59,841 nucleotides of DNA, from assembly GCA_013287765.1 (NCBI GenBank), contig JABDDD010000006.1, positions 1 through 59,841 on the forward strand. Reading direction: 5' to 3'. The position numbers and the translations under genes are program-made. The DNA is from Gammaproteobacteria bacterium. Its GTDB lineage: Bacteria; Pseudomonadota; Gammaproteobacteria; DSM-16500. How positions within the stretch are numbered: the stretch's first letter is position 1; every line of letters starts with the position of its first letter. The notes beneath the pieces are model-generated. The model had not been told where the DNA came from, searched no databases, and was given only the letters and a program-made list of their open reading frames with translations. Of this stretch, positions 17,264 through 27,084 are shown one piece after another.

Positions 17264-19682
17264 GTGTATTCTTCTTCCATGAAAAATGTTTAGATTGCTG
17301 AAATCCTTTATTTATTAAGGTTTGCCTTAATTCTTTATTTTTTATAATGTCTTTAATATTATCAGCCATTAATTCATAATGATTTGGATCAGATAATAGT
17401 GCCGCATCATAAGTAATTTCAGGTAAGCTCGTTTTGTTACTGCAAATAACCGGACAACCACTTTGCATGGCTTCAAGCACAGGCATGCCAAATCCTTCAA
17501 AAAGTGAAGGGTAGACTAAAGCAAGTGCTCCTCGATAGAGACTTGCTAAATCTGTATGTGGACAATATCCTAAAAACCGTACTTGATTTTCTAAATTTTT
17601 CTCAATAATTAATTTTTCAATAATCGGTTGAGCTTCACGTTTACCGCCGGTACAAATTAATTGAGGTGTTAAATGATATTTTTGTTTAAGAATATGTAAA
17701 GCATGAATGGCCGCCACATGATTTTTATGATGCCAAGTGTGTGCTGGAAAAAATAAATAAGTATTGGGTGTTAAGCCATATTTTGTAAAAACTTCTTGAT
17801 CAGTTACTTCTGGCTTTGCAGAAAAAATAGGATCAGCTGCTAATAAAATAGTTGAGATTTTATCAGGATTCACTTTTAATTTTTCTATTAAAGTTTGTCG
17901 AGTAAATTCTGAAATAGCAATAATATGGCGCGCTTCATTAATAGACTGACAATAATCTGATTTTCTTTTCTGTAAAATATCTTCAGGAAAAAAATCCGGG
18001 AAAAATTCATGCTGAATATCTGGCACCATTAAAATATTAGGACGTGCATAAAGATCTTGGCGAATATAACCAGGTAGTGAGTAAATCATGTTAACATCTA
18101 GTTCGCGCATAAATTGTAAATGAATTAAATTATTAGTATAAGCATGCGAAATATTTAATCTAGATAATACTTTACCGCCCAGCATTTTTAACCGTTTTTG
18201 TAATTGATAGCGATAACTTTGATAATAAAGCCGAATATTAGATTGCGTCAGTAAATAAGGGTCTACTTGAGATTTTGGGTGTAATAAAAGAGTATACTGA
18301 TTGGTTTGATCTAGTTGGCACAGTTCTTTGAGAAAAGAACGTGCAACATTCTCAATACCACCAGCAAGTCCTGGTACCATCCAACGTAAATCAATTGCTA
18401 CGTGCAAGGCTTTTTTAATAGGTGTTATTGATTGTATAGTTTTAAAATATTGTTGACCTATGGTTTGCGGACAATGATTATTTTTAGCAATCTTTTTTCC
18501 ATGTAGCGATAATTGATGACGATAGTCTGGTTCTAATAGCGCTTTAATCACGGCTGCTGCCATGGTATTAATATCATCAGCAATTTTCAAATGTAATTCA
18601 TCTTGATAGTAAAGTCCTTCGGCGCCAAGCGTTGTTGAAATAATACATTTTTCCATGCTCCAACTTTCAAGAATTTTATTGCGAACGCCTGAACCAAAAC
18701 GCAAGGGCACCACAACAACACTTGCTTCTGCTAAATAAGGCCTGGTATCAGTAACGGTGCCTGTTACGCTTACGCCTGGTAAATGAGCAAGTTTGCAGAC
18801 AGACTCTACCGGTGTTTTACCAACAATATAAAATTCAGCATTTTTTATTTGCTGACGGATTAATGGAAAAACTTCTTTTGCAAAAAAAATAGCAGCATCG
18901 ACATTGGGTGGATGTGCCATATATCCAGTAAAAACAATTCGATGTGGTTTTTCAATTAAGTTTGCTGGAAATGAAAAATAATCCATATCAATTGGAATGG
19001 GTACAATTGCCAAGTGTTTGGGTTGATAATTTTTTTCAATGAAAGCTGCATCTTCTTTTGATAAGGCGATTACCATATCAAATTTCTGGCAGTATTTTTT
19101 TTCAAATTGATAATACCGTTGTGCCTCTCGCTGTAGGTAATATTTCTTAAATTTATTAGAGGCAATTTTTACTTGTCTTTGATAAACCAAAGACCGGATA
19201 TCATGCATTACTAAAAAAGAAGTGCAAGATGAAGGAGCATAATCAATAATGGATGCTGCATTGCTTTGAATAACGATAATTGCATCCCAATGATTTTTTT
19301 TAAAAGCTTCGATGAATTGTTCAGCCATTAAATGAAAAAGTGGACCATTAATAATTAAATCTTTAGGATTTTTGGAAAAAAATTGCTTTATTCTGAAAAT
19401 AATTTTCGCCATCGAATGAAGTAATTTTACAATGAAGCTAATTGAGTTCAGGTGGGTCTTGATTGGTGAGAAAAAAGGTTGGATCGCATGTTGTTTAAAT
19501 ATTTCAGATTTTTCAATATCTTGCTGGTTGTGAAGTAAAGAAATTAAACCAATCTTTTTAATGCGTTTGGCCAATTCTGTCGTATTTAAAAATTCATGCG
19601 CAGCGCTCCCAGGAAAAACAGGTAAATCAGTATTATAAATAAGCACTTGCAAGTCATTTTCTGGAGATGTAACCGAAATCAT
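17217..19682 (-). CDS. Bifunctional protein: two fused GT4 glycosyltransferases
   Basis: An uninterrupted 821-residue frame holds two GT-B units. Unit one (about 1-420) has the GT4 donor half with IVFTGYMAHPPNVDAA and VVVPLRFGSGVRNKILESW. Unit two (about 430-815) starts HVAIDLRWMVPGLAGGIENV and carries LFFPAHTWHHKNH and YPSLFEGFGMPVLEAMQSG, with the E-x7-E pair. Such fusions let one polypeptide add two consecutive sugars. AAGGG precedes ATG 19682. A promoter candidate lies just upstream at 19722-19750. Mannosyl- or rhamnosyltransfer is possible, but specificity is not readable. Confidence 0.88.
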   Translation of the reverse strand: MISVTSPENDLQVLIYNTDLPVFPGSAAHEFLNTTELAKRIKKIGLISLLHNQQDIEKSEIFKQHAIQPFFSPIKTHLNSISFIVKLLHSMAKIIFRIKQFFSKNPKDLIINGPLFHLMAEQFIEAFKKNHWDAIIVIQSNAASIIDYAPSSCTSFLVMHDIRSLVYQRQVKIASNKFKKYYLQREAQRYYQFEKKYCQKFDMVIALSKEDAAFIEKNYQPKHLAIVPIPIDMDYFSFPANLIEKPHRIVFTGYMAHPPNVDAAIFFAKEVFPLIRQQIKNAEFYIVGKTPVESVCKLAHLPGVSVTGTVTDTRPYLAEASVVVVPLRFGSGVRNKILESWSMEKCIISTTLGAEGLYYQDELHLKIADDINTMAAAVIKALLEPDYRHQLSLHGKKIAKNNHCPQTIGQQYFKTIQSITPIKKALHVAIDLRWMVPGLAGGIENVARSFLKELCQLDQTNQYTLLLHPKSQVDPYLLTQSNIRLYYQSYRYQLQKRLKMLGGKVLSRLNISHAYTNNLIHLQFMRELDVNMIYSLPGYIRQDLYARPNILMVPDIQHEFFPDFFPEDILQKRKSDYCQSINEARHIIAISEFTRQTLIEKLKVNPDKISTILLAADPIFSAKPEVTDQEVFTKYGLTPNTYLFFPAHTWHHKNHVAAIHALHILKQKYHLTPQLICTGGKREAQPIIEKLIIEKNLENQVRFLGYCPHTDLASLYRGALALVYPSLFEGFGMPVLEAMQSGCPVICSNKTSLPEITYDAALLSDPNHYELMADNIKDIIKNKELRQTLINKGFQQSKHFSWKKNTLETLALFKKIHQQTS

Positions 19683-19721
19683 GATAAAACCCTTAAAGCT
19701 TGGTTACCCGTCTAATTAATA

Positions 19722-19750
19722 ATCATATAGTGGCAATACTATACGGTAAA
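19722..19750 (-). promoter_or_regulatory. Possible internal promoter before the GT4 fusion gene
   Basis: On the minus strand TTTACC (19745-19750) and TATGAT (19722-19727) are spaced by 17 bases inside the 81-base gap. A six-base inverted repeat TATAGT/ACTATA overlaps the spacer. The -10 matches consensus at 5 of 6, the -35 at 4 of 6. Confidence 0.35.
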
Positions 19751-19763
19751 ATACGTTATTTTG

Positions 19764-21434
19764 CTATCTTGCAACATAAACGTTATGTTCATATCCTTTG
19801 AAAACATAATGACCAAAATAAGAAAAATGTTGCGTCGTATATTGCGCTAATTGTGGTCTAAAATACGCAATGGATTGTATCCCAGGGAAAAAAGCTTGTT
19901 TTTTATCAGGAAATTTACCCACTGTTAAAATCACCACATTACTGGCTTTTAAACTGGCTAGAGCTTGCTCTTTTGAAAGAGGTGAAAACAAATCGCTACC
20001 CATTCTTTCGGTTAATATTGTTAATAATTTCCCATTTTTTTCATAATATAAAGTTATGAAACTGCCATAATTAAGATAATCTGTGACAAAATCCATCGAT
20101 AATTTAATATCAGACCAATGATGCTGAATAGCATAGTTTCCAATATTTTCATAAAGTTGGGTAATATTGGCAGAATCTTTTAAAGTTTGATCCTTTTCTC
20201 GGTGTATGACATATGCTTGCCATTGATAAATTAAGCCTAAAATCAGTATAAAAGAAGCCACAATATTTAAAGGTAACGGCCAGTAAATCGTCAGAGGATA
20301 AGTCATATAAAAAAATAATGAAACAAGTAATAACAGTAATGGAATACCAACAATTCCACAAACAACGAAAGAAACAACCGGGTCAAGCATTAAAATTAAA
20401 ATAGGACAGGCTATTAATAGTAATAGAGTAAATAAATCCATCATTGTTATGGGTCGATATAAAAAATAATTTTTTTTAAAAGAAATGATTTGTCTTAATA
20501 TTAAAGTAAGAAAAGCAAAAGCGATTAAAAGCTTAATGGCAATTTTTCCCATATGGCCTATATGTTGATTTTTAATAACAGTTGGATAAAATTTAATAAA
20601 TTGCCAAATAGAATGATGTGCCACACTTCTAAATTGTTTTTCTGATAAATGACTAATAACATAATATTGATAAAGTTCATTTCCAGTTATTATAAAACAA
20701 GGCACAATAAATATTAGTATAATACTAAAGAATATTAATAAATTTATTAAACGTTTTTTTGCACATAGTTTATCTTGAATATTTTGGCGCAGCCTATAAG
20801 AATACGTAAATTGTATTACTAAAAAGCAAGCAATTGGCAATAAAAAAATAAAAGTAATAAAGCGCAATAAAATTAATAAAACAACAGTTAAAGCAAGATA
20901 AATTACCCACTGTCTTAATAAAAAATTTTGCGATAGTAAAAAAAGGCAAGTTAAAATTCCATATAGATTAAATGCCAAAAAATCCATGCGAAAATCAACA
21001 ATCCCTCCTGACCAAAAAGGGGTGTTGAGTGTCAAAATTAATCCAAGTAAAATGAAGCTATAAGAATAACTGCCAAATAGTTTTTTTGCGGTAAAAAAAA
21101 CTGTGATTTGCATAATGATAAAATACAAAAAATTGGGTAACAATGCGCTGAATCTGTTTGCACCTAGTATAAAAAAAGAAAGCAAAGCTTGAAGGGGAAA
21201 TAATATACCAGTTGGTAAGATATCACCAGGTAAAAAAATCGTGTGAAATCCAGATGTTTTAATATTTTCAAATAGATGATAGACCAGTAGTAAATAAGAT
21301 GTTTGATCATAGTTTGCTGGATAAAAGTTAATAATTTCATATTTGACAAAACTTTTAAATAAATAATATTGAATTAAACATAGACTCAATAACGAAAGAA
21401 AAATAAGTTTATTTGAATTAATTTTAATGTTCAT
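19764..21434 (-). CDS. Multi-pass membrane protein of the polysaccharide locus
   Basis: I do not recognise a named family. The 556-residue product has about eleven or twelve predicted membrane helices across residues 10-420, then a soluble C-terminal part of about 130 residues, probably periplasmic. The first loop contains NFYPANYDQTSYLLLVYHL, with an acidic residue before the second helix as in GT-C enzymes and ArnT-like proteins. It overlaps the large membrane protein before it by 4 bases, so they are probably coupled. A GT-C glycosyltransferase or an O-antigen polymerase role is possible. Confidence 0.7.
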   Translation of the reverse strand: MNIKINSNKLIFLSLLSLCLIQYYLFKSFVKYEIINFYPANYDQTSYLLLVYHLFENIKTSGFHTIFLPGDILPTGILFPLQALLSFFILGANRFSALLPNFLYFIIMQITVFFTAKKLFGSYSYSFILLGLILTLNTPFWSGGIVDFRMDFLAFNLYGILTCLFLLSQNFLLRQWVIYLALTVVLLILLRFITFIFLLPIACFLVIQFTYSYRLRQNIQDKLCAKKRLINLLIFFSIILIFIVPCFIITGNELYQYYVISHLSEKQFRSVAHHSIWQFIKFYPTVIKNQHIGHMGKIAIKLLIAFAFLTLILRQIISFKKNYFLYRPITMMDLFTLLLLIACPILILMLDPVVSFVVCGIVGIPLLLLLVSLFFYMTYPLTIYWPLPLNIVASFILILGLIYQWQAYVIHREKDQTLKDSANITQLYENIGNYAIQHHWSDIKLSMDFVTDYLNYGSFITLYYEKNGKLLTILTERMGSDLFSPLSKEQALASLKASNVVILTVGKFPDKKQAFFPGIQSIAYFRPQLAQYTTQHFSYFGHYVFKGYEHNVYVAR

Positions 21435-24280
21435 GAAATAAACCCAATATAATCTACTTTGGCAGCAAAGTCTCTATAATCTACACTACCATAAGATTGC
21501 GTTTTTGAGAAATGTAGTTCAATTTTATTTCTGGTAGGATTTTTATCAGTGGGGATTTTTATCATAAATTTTCCGACAGTCAGTACTTTATTCATGATTT
21601 TTTTGCCATTAAGATAAATAGTTAATTCAGTTGTAAAATGATTATCTTTTATTAATGGCACGTTTCCTTGAATAAGTAATTTATTCTGTTTTTCGGTTTG
21701 AGCCAATACTACAAATGAAGCATTGGATAACCATCCATCTTCAAAAATACCTGAATATTCAAGGTTGGGATTGCTCAAATCTGCTGGAAAATGTTCGATA
21801 TGCGAGGGAGCCTTCATTTTTTGATATTCTTCATCAGAAATAACGGAAATATTTCTGGCGTAAGTTATAATATAACGATTGTCACGAGGGATACGTTTTC
21901 CGTATAAATTCATTAAGCCAGTGTATACATTGGGCGTTAACTTAATTGATTTTCCAAGATCAATAAGCAGGTAGGGTGCATGATTAATTTGTTGTGATTT
22001 AATAACAGGCGAAAAGACACGAGCAGAGCCTGATCCAATTATTTGGAAAGATTTGCGTTTTGTTCCTTCAATCATAGCATTGGGTAAATAATAAGTGTTT
22101 CTACTTCCAAAAGAATTAGTTATTTGCAATACCGCACGTATTTTATCACTTGGATTAATAACAGAAAATAATAAATATTGTCCGATCCCGGCCAGCCCTT
22201 TTTTAGGGTAGAAATAATCTTTTTCTAAATTGTATAAGGAAATATTTTTTTCTCGACCACCATAGTATTCTTCTCCTAGTGAGGAGCTGACAAATAATAA
22301 TAAATTGGCTGCTTTTTTCCAAGGAATGACTAGAAAATTTTTATCAGTTTCAGGGAGTTGACTTCTATTAAAAATATTTCTATTTGCTGATGATAAAAGT
22401 ATTACTGTATTAGGAGATGGATGATTGGCCAAAGTCAAAAATGCATCTGTTATGAAAGGCTTGTCAGGATTATGCAAATAAAAATAGGCATCCATATATT
22501 GGGTTGATATTTTTTTTACCAAATATTCAGCTGTTTTTTCTGTTTGTGGAAACCATTGACTGAATGAGGAATAATTTTTTTTGCTAAACATATAATAATA
22601 ACCCCAAAAAAAATTATTTGAAGGAAAGCTAATAAATTTATTAGTCGCGCTCAAAGAAATGAGCTTGGCTAATACAATATTTGGTGTTGCTATAATAACT
22701 GGAGTGTGATTAGGTATAGAGTGCATTATTTCTTCTAATTCATCACTCATATGTGTCATTGATGCATTTGTAACCGCAACATATAATTGCCCTAATTGAC
22801 CATGACTGAAAGCGACATATTCTTTTTGACTTTTCCAAGAATAATAACAAAGAAGCACAATAACTAGTATTCTTACAGAATTTTTTGGTATTAGCCAATA
22901 AATAAATATGACAAGTACGCCGATTAAAGCAGGTTGTAGATACATGGCTAATTTAAATAATGTAAATCCAACATGTTGAATAAAAAAATATAAAGTGATT
23001 ATGAACATTACAAAAAAAACTGTTGCAATCGGAATATTTTTTATCATCTGATAGATTGCACTTAGGAAAGTGATAATTAGTAAAATTCCTCCACAAAAAA
23101 TTGAGCGCGATAACCAAGGCTCACTGGGTAGAAGTGCAATGACTTGTAATCCCCATATATCTGCTAGTCCATTCGGAAACAGAAAATAGGGAAAGATGTA
23201 ATTAGTATTGCTCATTATGCCTTCTAATACTTGTGTATGTATAAAACTAATAATATTTATCCAGTATTGATTTAAAGCAAAAAGACAAATGCAAATAGAA
23301 AATAAAGTGGTTAATACAAATTGCTTATTAGGGCGCCATCCTTGAAAAAATAATATGCTTAAAAAAAGTAATATAGAAATAAATAAAAATCCTGCAACTT
23401 CTGGATAGAAAATCAAAAGTGCCATAATTAATAAACTTATTAAGGAACTTTGTTTTATTATATTATATCGATAGTGCTGAGTATAAGTTTGTAATAAGAT
23501 TGTCGAGCTACTTAATAAAAGTGCTATTCCTCCTACTTGTGCAATAAGTTGATAAATGGTTCCTAAGGTATTAACAGCAGAGAATGCAAGAACAATCATA
23601 GTGGTCAATGCTATATTTCTAAATCGCTTAGATTGGCAGACTAAAGCACCTGCTGCGCTAATTAAGCAAAGATGTAAAGCCATGATGAGAGGCATAAATA
23701 TCTTAATAGGCATTAAATGAGTTATCGCGCTACAAAAAGCTAATAGTAAATCTGCGCCAGGTCGGATCATTCGCGGAACTGTCATAAACCAGTAATAAAG
23801 GCTTATATCTTGATTATATTTTAAAGCTAATAAATTAGGTGTTTCATTATAACCATGGTGTAATAATCGCAAGGCAGAAAGACAATAATTAGTCATATCA
23901 TCATTGCTATAGCTAATCCAATTAAATCCATATCGTAATAAAGGAGAGCCAGTTAATAAGAATGCCCCTAGTAAAACAACTCCAAAAGGCAAATAATAAC
24001 GAAGTGGAAAGTAAGGCTTAGTCTTAAATAATAATAAAAAAGAAAAGCCCAATAAAAAAATAGTTTCTAGTAAAGCAAATTGACTAACAGGTAAACCTAT
24101 ACGGCTTAGCCAGAAAGTAGGTAATAAAGTGATGACCATTCCAATAGTAGGCGATAATAAGGCATTTTGCAGCAGATGACGTTGTGTGCGCACCAGGCTT
24201 AAAAAAGCATAACCGATTACCATCCAAAATAAAAAAATAATAATCGGTAGAATAAATGCTGCAATTGAAAGTTTTTCCAT
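21431..24280 (-). CDS. Large membrane protein with C-terminal periplasmic domain
   Basis: This 949-residue protein was not assigned to a family. Residues 1-500 hold about thirteen membrane helices. The loop FNWISYSNDDMTNYCLSAL near 138 has adjacent acidic residues typical of GT-C catalytic loops. Residues about 510-949 are hydrophilic and beta-rich near the end (LTIYLNGKKIMNKVLTVGKF), like a carbohydrate-binding jelly roll. Translation is likely coupled to the next gene through ATGA at 21431-21434. A GT-C glycosyltransferase working on undecaprenyl-linked sugars is the best guess. Confidence 0.7.
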   Translation of the reverse strand: MEKLSIAAFILPIIIFLFWMVIGYAFLSLVRTQRHLLQNALLSPTIGMVITLLPTFWLSRIGLPVSQFALLETIFLLGFSFLLLFKTKPYFPLRYYLPFGVVLLGAFLLTGSPLLRYGFNWISYSNDDMTNYCLSALRLLHHGYNETPNLLALKYNQDISLYYWFMTVPRMIRPGADLLLAFCSAITHLMPIKIFMPLIMALHLCLISAAGALVCQSKRFRNIALTTMIVLAFSAVNTLGTIYQLIAQVGGIALLLSSSTILLQTYTQHYRYNIIKQSSLISLLIMALLIFYPEVAGFLFISILLFLSILFFQGWRPNKQFVLTTLFSICICLFALNQYWINIISFIHTQVLEGIMSNTNYIFPYFLFPNGLADIWGLQVIALLPSEPWLSRSIFCGGILLIITFLSAIYQMIKNIPIATVFFVMFIITLYFFIQHVGFTLFKLAMYLQPALIGVLVIFIYWLIPKNSVRILVIVLLCYYSWKSQKEYVAFSHGQLGQLYVAVTNASMTHMSDELEEIMHSIPNHTPVIIATPNIVLAKLISLSATNKFISFPSNNFFWGYYYMFSKKNYSSFSQWFPQTEKTAEYLVKKISTQYMDAYFYLHNPDKPFITDAFLTLANHPSPNTVILLSSANRNIFNRSQLPETDKNFLVIPWKKAANLLLFVSSSLGEEYYGGREKNISLYNLEKDYFYPKKGLAGIGQYLLFSVINPSDKIRAVLQITNSFGSRNTYYLPNAMIEGTKRKSFQIIGSGSARVFSPVIKSQQINHAPYLLIDLGKSIKLTPNVYTGLMNLYGKRIPRDNRYIITYARNISVISDEEYQKMKAPSHIEHFPADLSNPNLEYSGIFEDGWLSNASFVVLAQTEKQNKLLIQGNVPLIKDNHFTTELTIYLNGKKIMNKVLTVGKFMIKIPTDKNPTRNKIELHFSKTQSYGSVDYRDFAAKVDYIGFIS

Positions 24281-24315
24281 GTTGTGTTTGTCTCTTTTTT
24301 AATATTTTTAATATT

Positions 24316-26325
24316 TTAATAATGTAATAATTTAAACCGATATAATACATGATGAATAACATGTCTAAATAAATAAGAACGAATCTCAGTTTGCACTTCA
24401 TACTGAGAAATTTTTCTACCATGTATACTTTCACGGATTCGTTGCATTTCTTCAAAGCCCATTAAGTTAATCTGCGCTGAGGTTTTTTGATGCGCATGAA
24501 TACGAAAAGCGCCTAAAAACCGTGGTAAACGGAAGAATTTGGCGCCGGTTTCTTTAAAACGTAAAATCAAGTCCCAGTCCATGGCAAAATTAAATGTTTC
24601 ATCAATTTCTCCACCTATTTTTTCCCAAGCACTTCTACGCCAAAAAAGTGTTTCTTGTGGGACATAATCGGCCCATGATAAAATTTTCTCATCGTGTTTC
24701 GGTAAAATCCAACGACCAATCTCCTGATCCTTTTCATTAATTAAAATACGGTGACCATAAACCACATCGACAGAAGGATTTTTTGCAAAAAATTGTGCAA
24801 TATAATTGAGACTGCCAGGTAGTAATATATCATCCGAATTAAGATAAGCCATGATTTCTCCAGTTGCGTGCCTGAAACCTAAATTGAGTGCATGTGACTG
24901 TCCCTTATCTTGTGTTGATTCCCAATGTTTTAAAACAGGCTGATATTTTTTTAAAATATCTAACGTTTTTTCATCGGAACCGCCATCTTGAATGATATAT
25001 TCTAAATTTGGATATTCCTGTGTTATGATACTAATAATAGTTCGTTCTAAAAATTGGCTTTGATTAAAACTCGGCGTGACGATTGAAATAGTGGGCAAAT
25101 TTTTTGAAGATGACTCACGAAAATAATTTCTTGGAAAGTGTAATTGACGAGGAGGATGTTGTATTAGGGTGCCTAATTTAGGTGTAAAAAAATTTTTAAT
25201 TCGCATTCTAAATCGATTGATTTTATTTTTTAAAGAATTAATATCTAAAGTCGTCAGCAACCCTGCTTGATATTCAATTAATTTGTCTTTTTGTTGAAAA
25301 ATGATGGAATATTTATCATTTAACTGTTTGATAGCTTCATTGATCATGCTGAGTGTGATTGCTTCACTACTTTGTTCAAACGTTTTTTGTAGGGTAGCTG
25401 AAAATTGCTGTAAATCATTTATAAGTAGTTTGGCATTATAACGTATATTGCTGCTAAATTCTGTATGTAATTCATTAATTAACTCTAATCGTTCTTGGCA
25501 CACTTTGCGTAATGCATTGGCTTCATTTGCTAATATTTTATTGTGCTGTTTGAAATTTTTCATGACCTCGAGCTCTTTGTCAGCAAGTAAGTCGCGTAAT
25601 ATCTCTTCAGCTTGGGTAAAAATTTCATTTTTGATAAAAATTAAATTCCCCCATTGTTTATTGATAAAGCGAGTTTTATCAATAGAAATTGATTCATAAT
25701 AATCCATTCGTTTGATTGCGATATAATGATTAAAGCCTAATAATTTAGCTTGTTTGATCAATTTATTTGGATCGCCTTGTTCCCAGCCGGCATAGATGCC
25801 AGGCATAAAAAATTCACACATTAATACTTCTGCATCAATTTCACTGGTTCCTTTTAAAACATGTAAATCATTTCCATCGGTGTCTATTTTTATAACACCA
25901 ATTTTATTTTGAATGATCCCTTCTTGAGCTAAGCTATTTAGGCTACGGCATTTAACTGAAATGGATTGAGTATGTTTAACGCGTTTATCTTTTTTTAATT
26001 CATGCAATGAATGAAAATAATCAAGCGGTTGATTCATCAAGTCACAGGCAATATGAAATTCTGCTTCTCGATCGATTTTGTCAATTGCAAAAGGTAAAAA
26101 TGTAGACGAAGTATTTTTGGTTAAATTTTTCAATATATCAGCATGTTTAGGTAAAGGTTCAAAAAGCGTGCCGTGAAATTTATGTTTCATACATAAACGC
26201 GTGAAAGAACCTTTTTCAGCGCCAATATCTAAAAAAGTTTTATTTTTTAGATAAGGTAATAATATTTCAATAATTTTAAAATCTATTTCTTGTTGATGAA
26301 GTTCAGTTTTATTATTTTTTAGCAT
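24316..26325 (-). CDS. Fusion: FkbM-type methyltransferase, coiled coil, GT2 glycosyltransferase
   Basis: In this 669-residue protein, residues 1-220 form an FkbM methyltransferase with FLDIGAEKGSFTRLCMKH (motif I), GVIKIDTDGNDLHVLKG (the family hallmark) and LMCEFFMPG. Residues about 245-360 are charged and heptad-like, predicted coiled coil. Residues about 400-640 are GT2, with SIVTPSFNQSQFLERTI, DKGQSHALNLGF, YLNSDDIL and FNFAMDWDLILRF. A methyltransferase-glycosyltransferase fusion with a coiled-coil spacer resembles chain-length terminators such as the WbdD idea, but here without a kinase; that comparison is inference. Confidence 0.85.
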   Translation of the reverse strand: MLKNNKTELHQQEIDFKIIEILLPYLKNKTFLDIGAEKGSFTRLCMKHKFHGTLFEPLPKHADILKNLTKNTSSTFLPFAIDKIDREAEFHIACDLMNQPLDYFHSLHELKKDKRVKHTQSISVKCRSLNSLAQEGIIQNKIGVIKIDTDGNDLHVLKGTSEIDAEVLMCEFFMPGIYAGWEQGDPNKLIKQAKLLGFNHYIAIKRMDYYESISIDKTRFINKQWGNLIFIKNEIFTQAEEILRDLLADKELEVMKNFKQHNKILANEANALRKVCQERLELINELHTEFSSNIRYNAKLLINDLQQFSATLQKTFEQSSEAITLSMINEAIKQLNDKYSIIFQQKDKLIEYQAGLLTTLDINSLKNKINRFRMRIKNFFTPKLGTLIQHPPRQLHFPRNYFRESSSKNLPTISIVTPSFNQSQFLERTIISIITQEYPNLEYIIQDGGSDEKTLDILKKYQPVLKHWESTQDKGQSHALNLGFRHATGEIMAYLNSDDILLPGSLNYIAQFFAKNPSVDVVYGHRILINEKDQEIGRWILPKHDEKILSWADYVPQETLFWRRSAWEKIGGEIDETFNFAMDWDLILRFKETGAKFFRLPRFLGAFRIHAHQKTSAQINLMGFEEMQRIRESIHGRKISQYEVQTEIRSYLFRHVIHHVLYRFKLLHY

Positions 26326-26334
26326 GTTCTATCC

Positions 26335-27084
26335 TTAAAGTATGCATTTTAAATATCCATTCGGAGCAACAGTAATTAATAGTTTATTTTGGGTTTCATA
26401 ATCAATAATAAATCTATTATTTTTTTGCAAAAAAGTATCAACAGCGGTATGAGGATTATTATGTCTATTATCCCAAGGCCTATCTACAAAATGCGAATCA
26501 TCCATCATCTTTATCACGGTATCCAAAACAATTAAATAGCAAGATTGAGTGACTAGCGGTGAATAAAGCATTAATTCTGTCAGTACATGTTCATAAGTAT
26601 GATTAGAATCTAATATGACCATGACTTTATCTGTTGGTTGTATCAGATGTTTAATTTGTAAAAGAGTATCACTTTCAATAGATGATCCTTGAATTAAGTG
26701 TATGCGTTCACTTAAAGGATGTTTTTCTATTGCTTCACGATTATGTGCACGAATATCTATATCGATACCAATGACTCTGCCTTTATTATTTAATAAATGC
26801 AGCATGGAGGCATTAAAAATAAGCGATCCACCTCGCGCAATGCCTGTTTCAATAATAATATTGGGTTTTGTTTTCCAAATAATTTCTTGAATAGCAATGA
26901 TATCTTGTGGATATTGAATAATCGGTAATCCTAACCAATCAAAATGATAAGAATATCGATGACGAGTGGCTTGATTAAACCATTCAGAGGTTAACTGATG
27001 CAGTGTTGTATCTTGACCAAGATGACATATTTCTTTTTGCCGTTCTTGCAGAAAGAGATCTCTATCATCTATTGACGTTGTCAT
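26335..27084 (-). CDS. Cephalosporin hydroxylase (CmcI) family protein, probable methyltransferase
   Basis: From ATG 27084 (AAGGA nine bases upstream) the product has 249 residues. It has IIETGIARGGSLIFNASM near 75 as the SAM-binding motif, VIGIDIDIRAH, and ILDSNHTYEHVLTELMLY with the Asp-His-type metal residues near 150. These match the CmcI/RMT (rhamnosyl O-methyltransferase) family. Such genes often follow rfbF-rfbG in O-antigen loci. It probably methylates a sugar hydroxyl. It starts inside the rfbG 3' end with a 20-base overlap. Confidence 0.8.
   Translation of the reverse strand: MTTSIDDRDLFLQERQKEICHLGQDTTLHQLTSEWFNQATRHRYSYHFDWLGLPIIQYPQDIIAIQEIIWKTKPNIIIETGIARGGSLIFNASMLHLLNNKGRVIGIDIDIRAHNREAIEKHPLSERIHLIQGSSIESDTLLQIKHLIQPTDKVMVILDSNHTYEHVLTELMLYSPLVTQSCYLIVLDTVIKMMDDSHFVDRPWDNRHNNPHTAVDTFLQKNNRFIIDYETQNKLLITVAPNGYLKCIL

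Noticed and set aside
17217-19682. Fusion caused by a missed stop or assembly join
   Set aside because: The frame is continuous over 821 codons with no homopolymer at the link, and both halves are intact.
24084-24455. 123-codon minus-strand frame across the gap between the membrane protein and the FkbM fusion
   Set aside because: It overlaps both conserved genes in another frame and has no domain; the two genes explain the region.
25448-25699. 83-codon plus-strand frame
   Set aside because: Antisense to the coiled-coil part of the FkbM-GT2 fusion; composition follows that gene.
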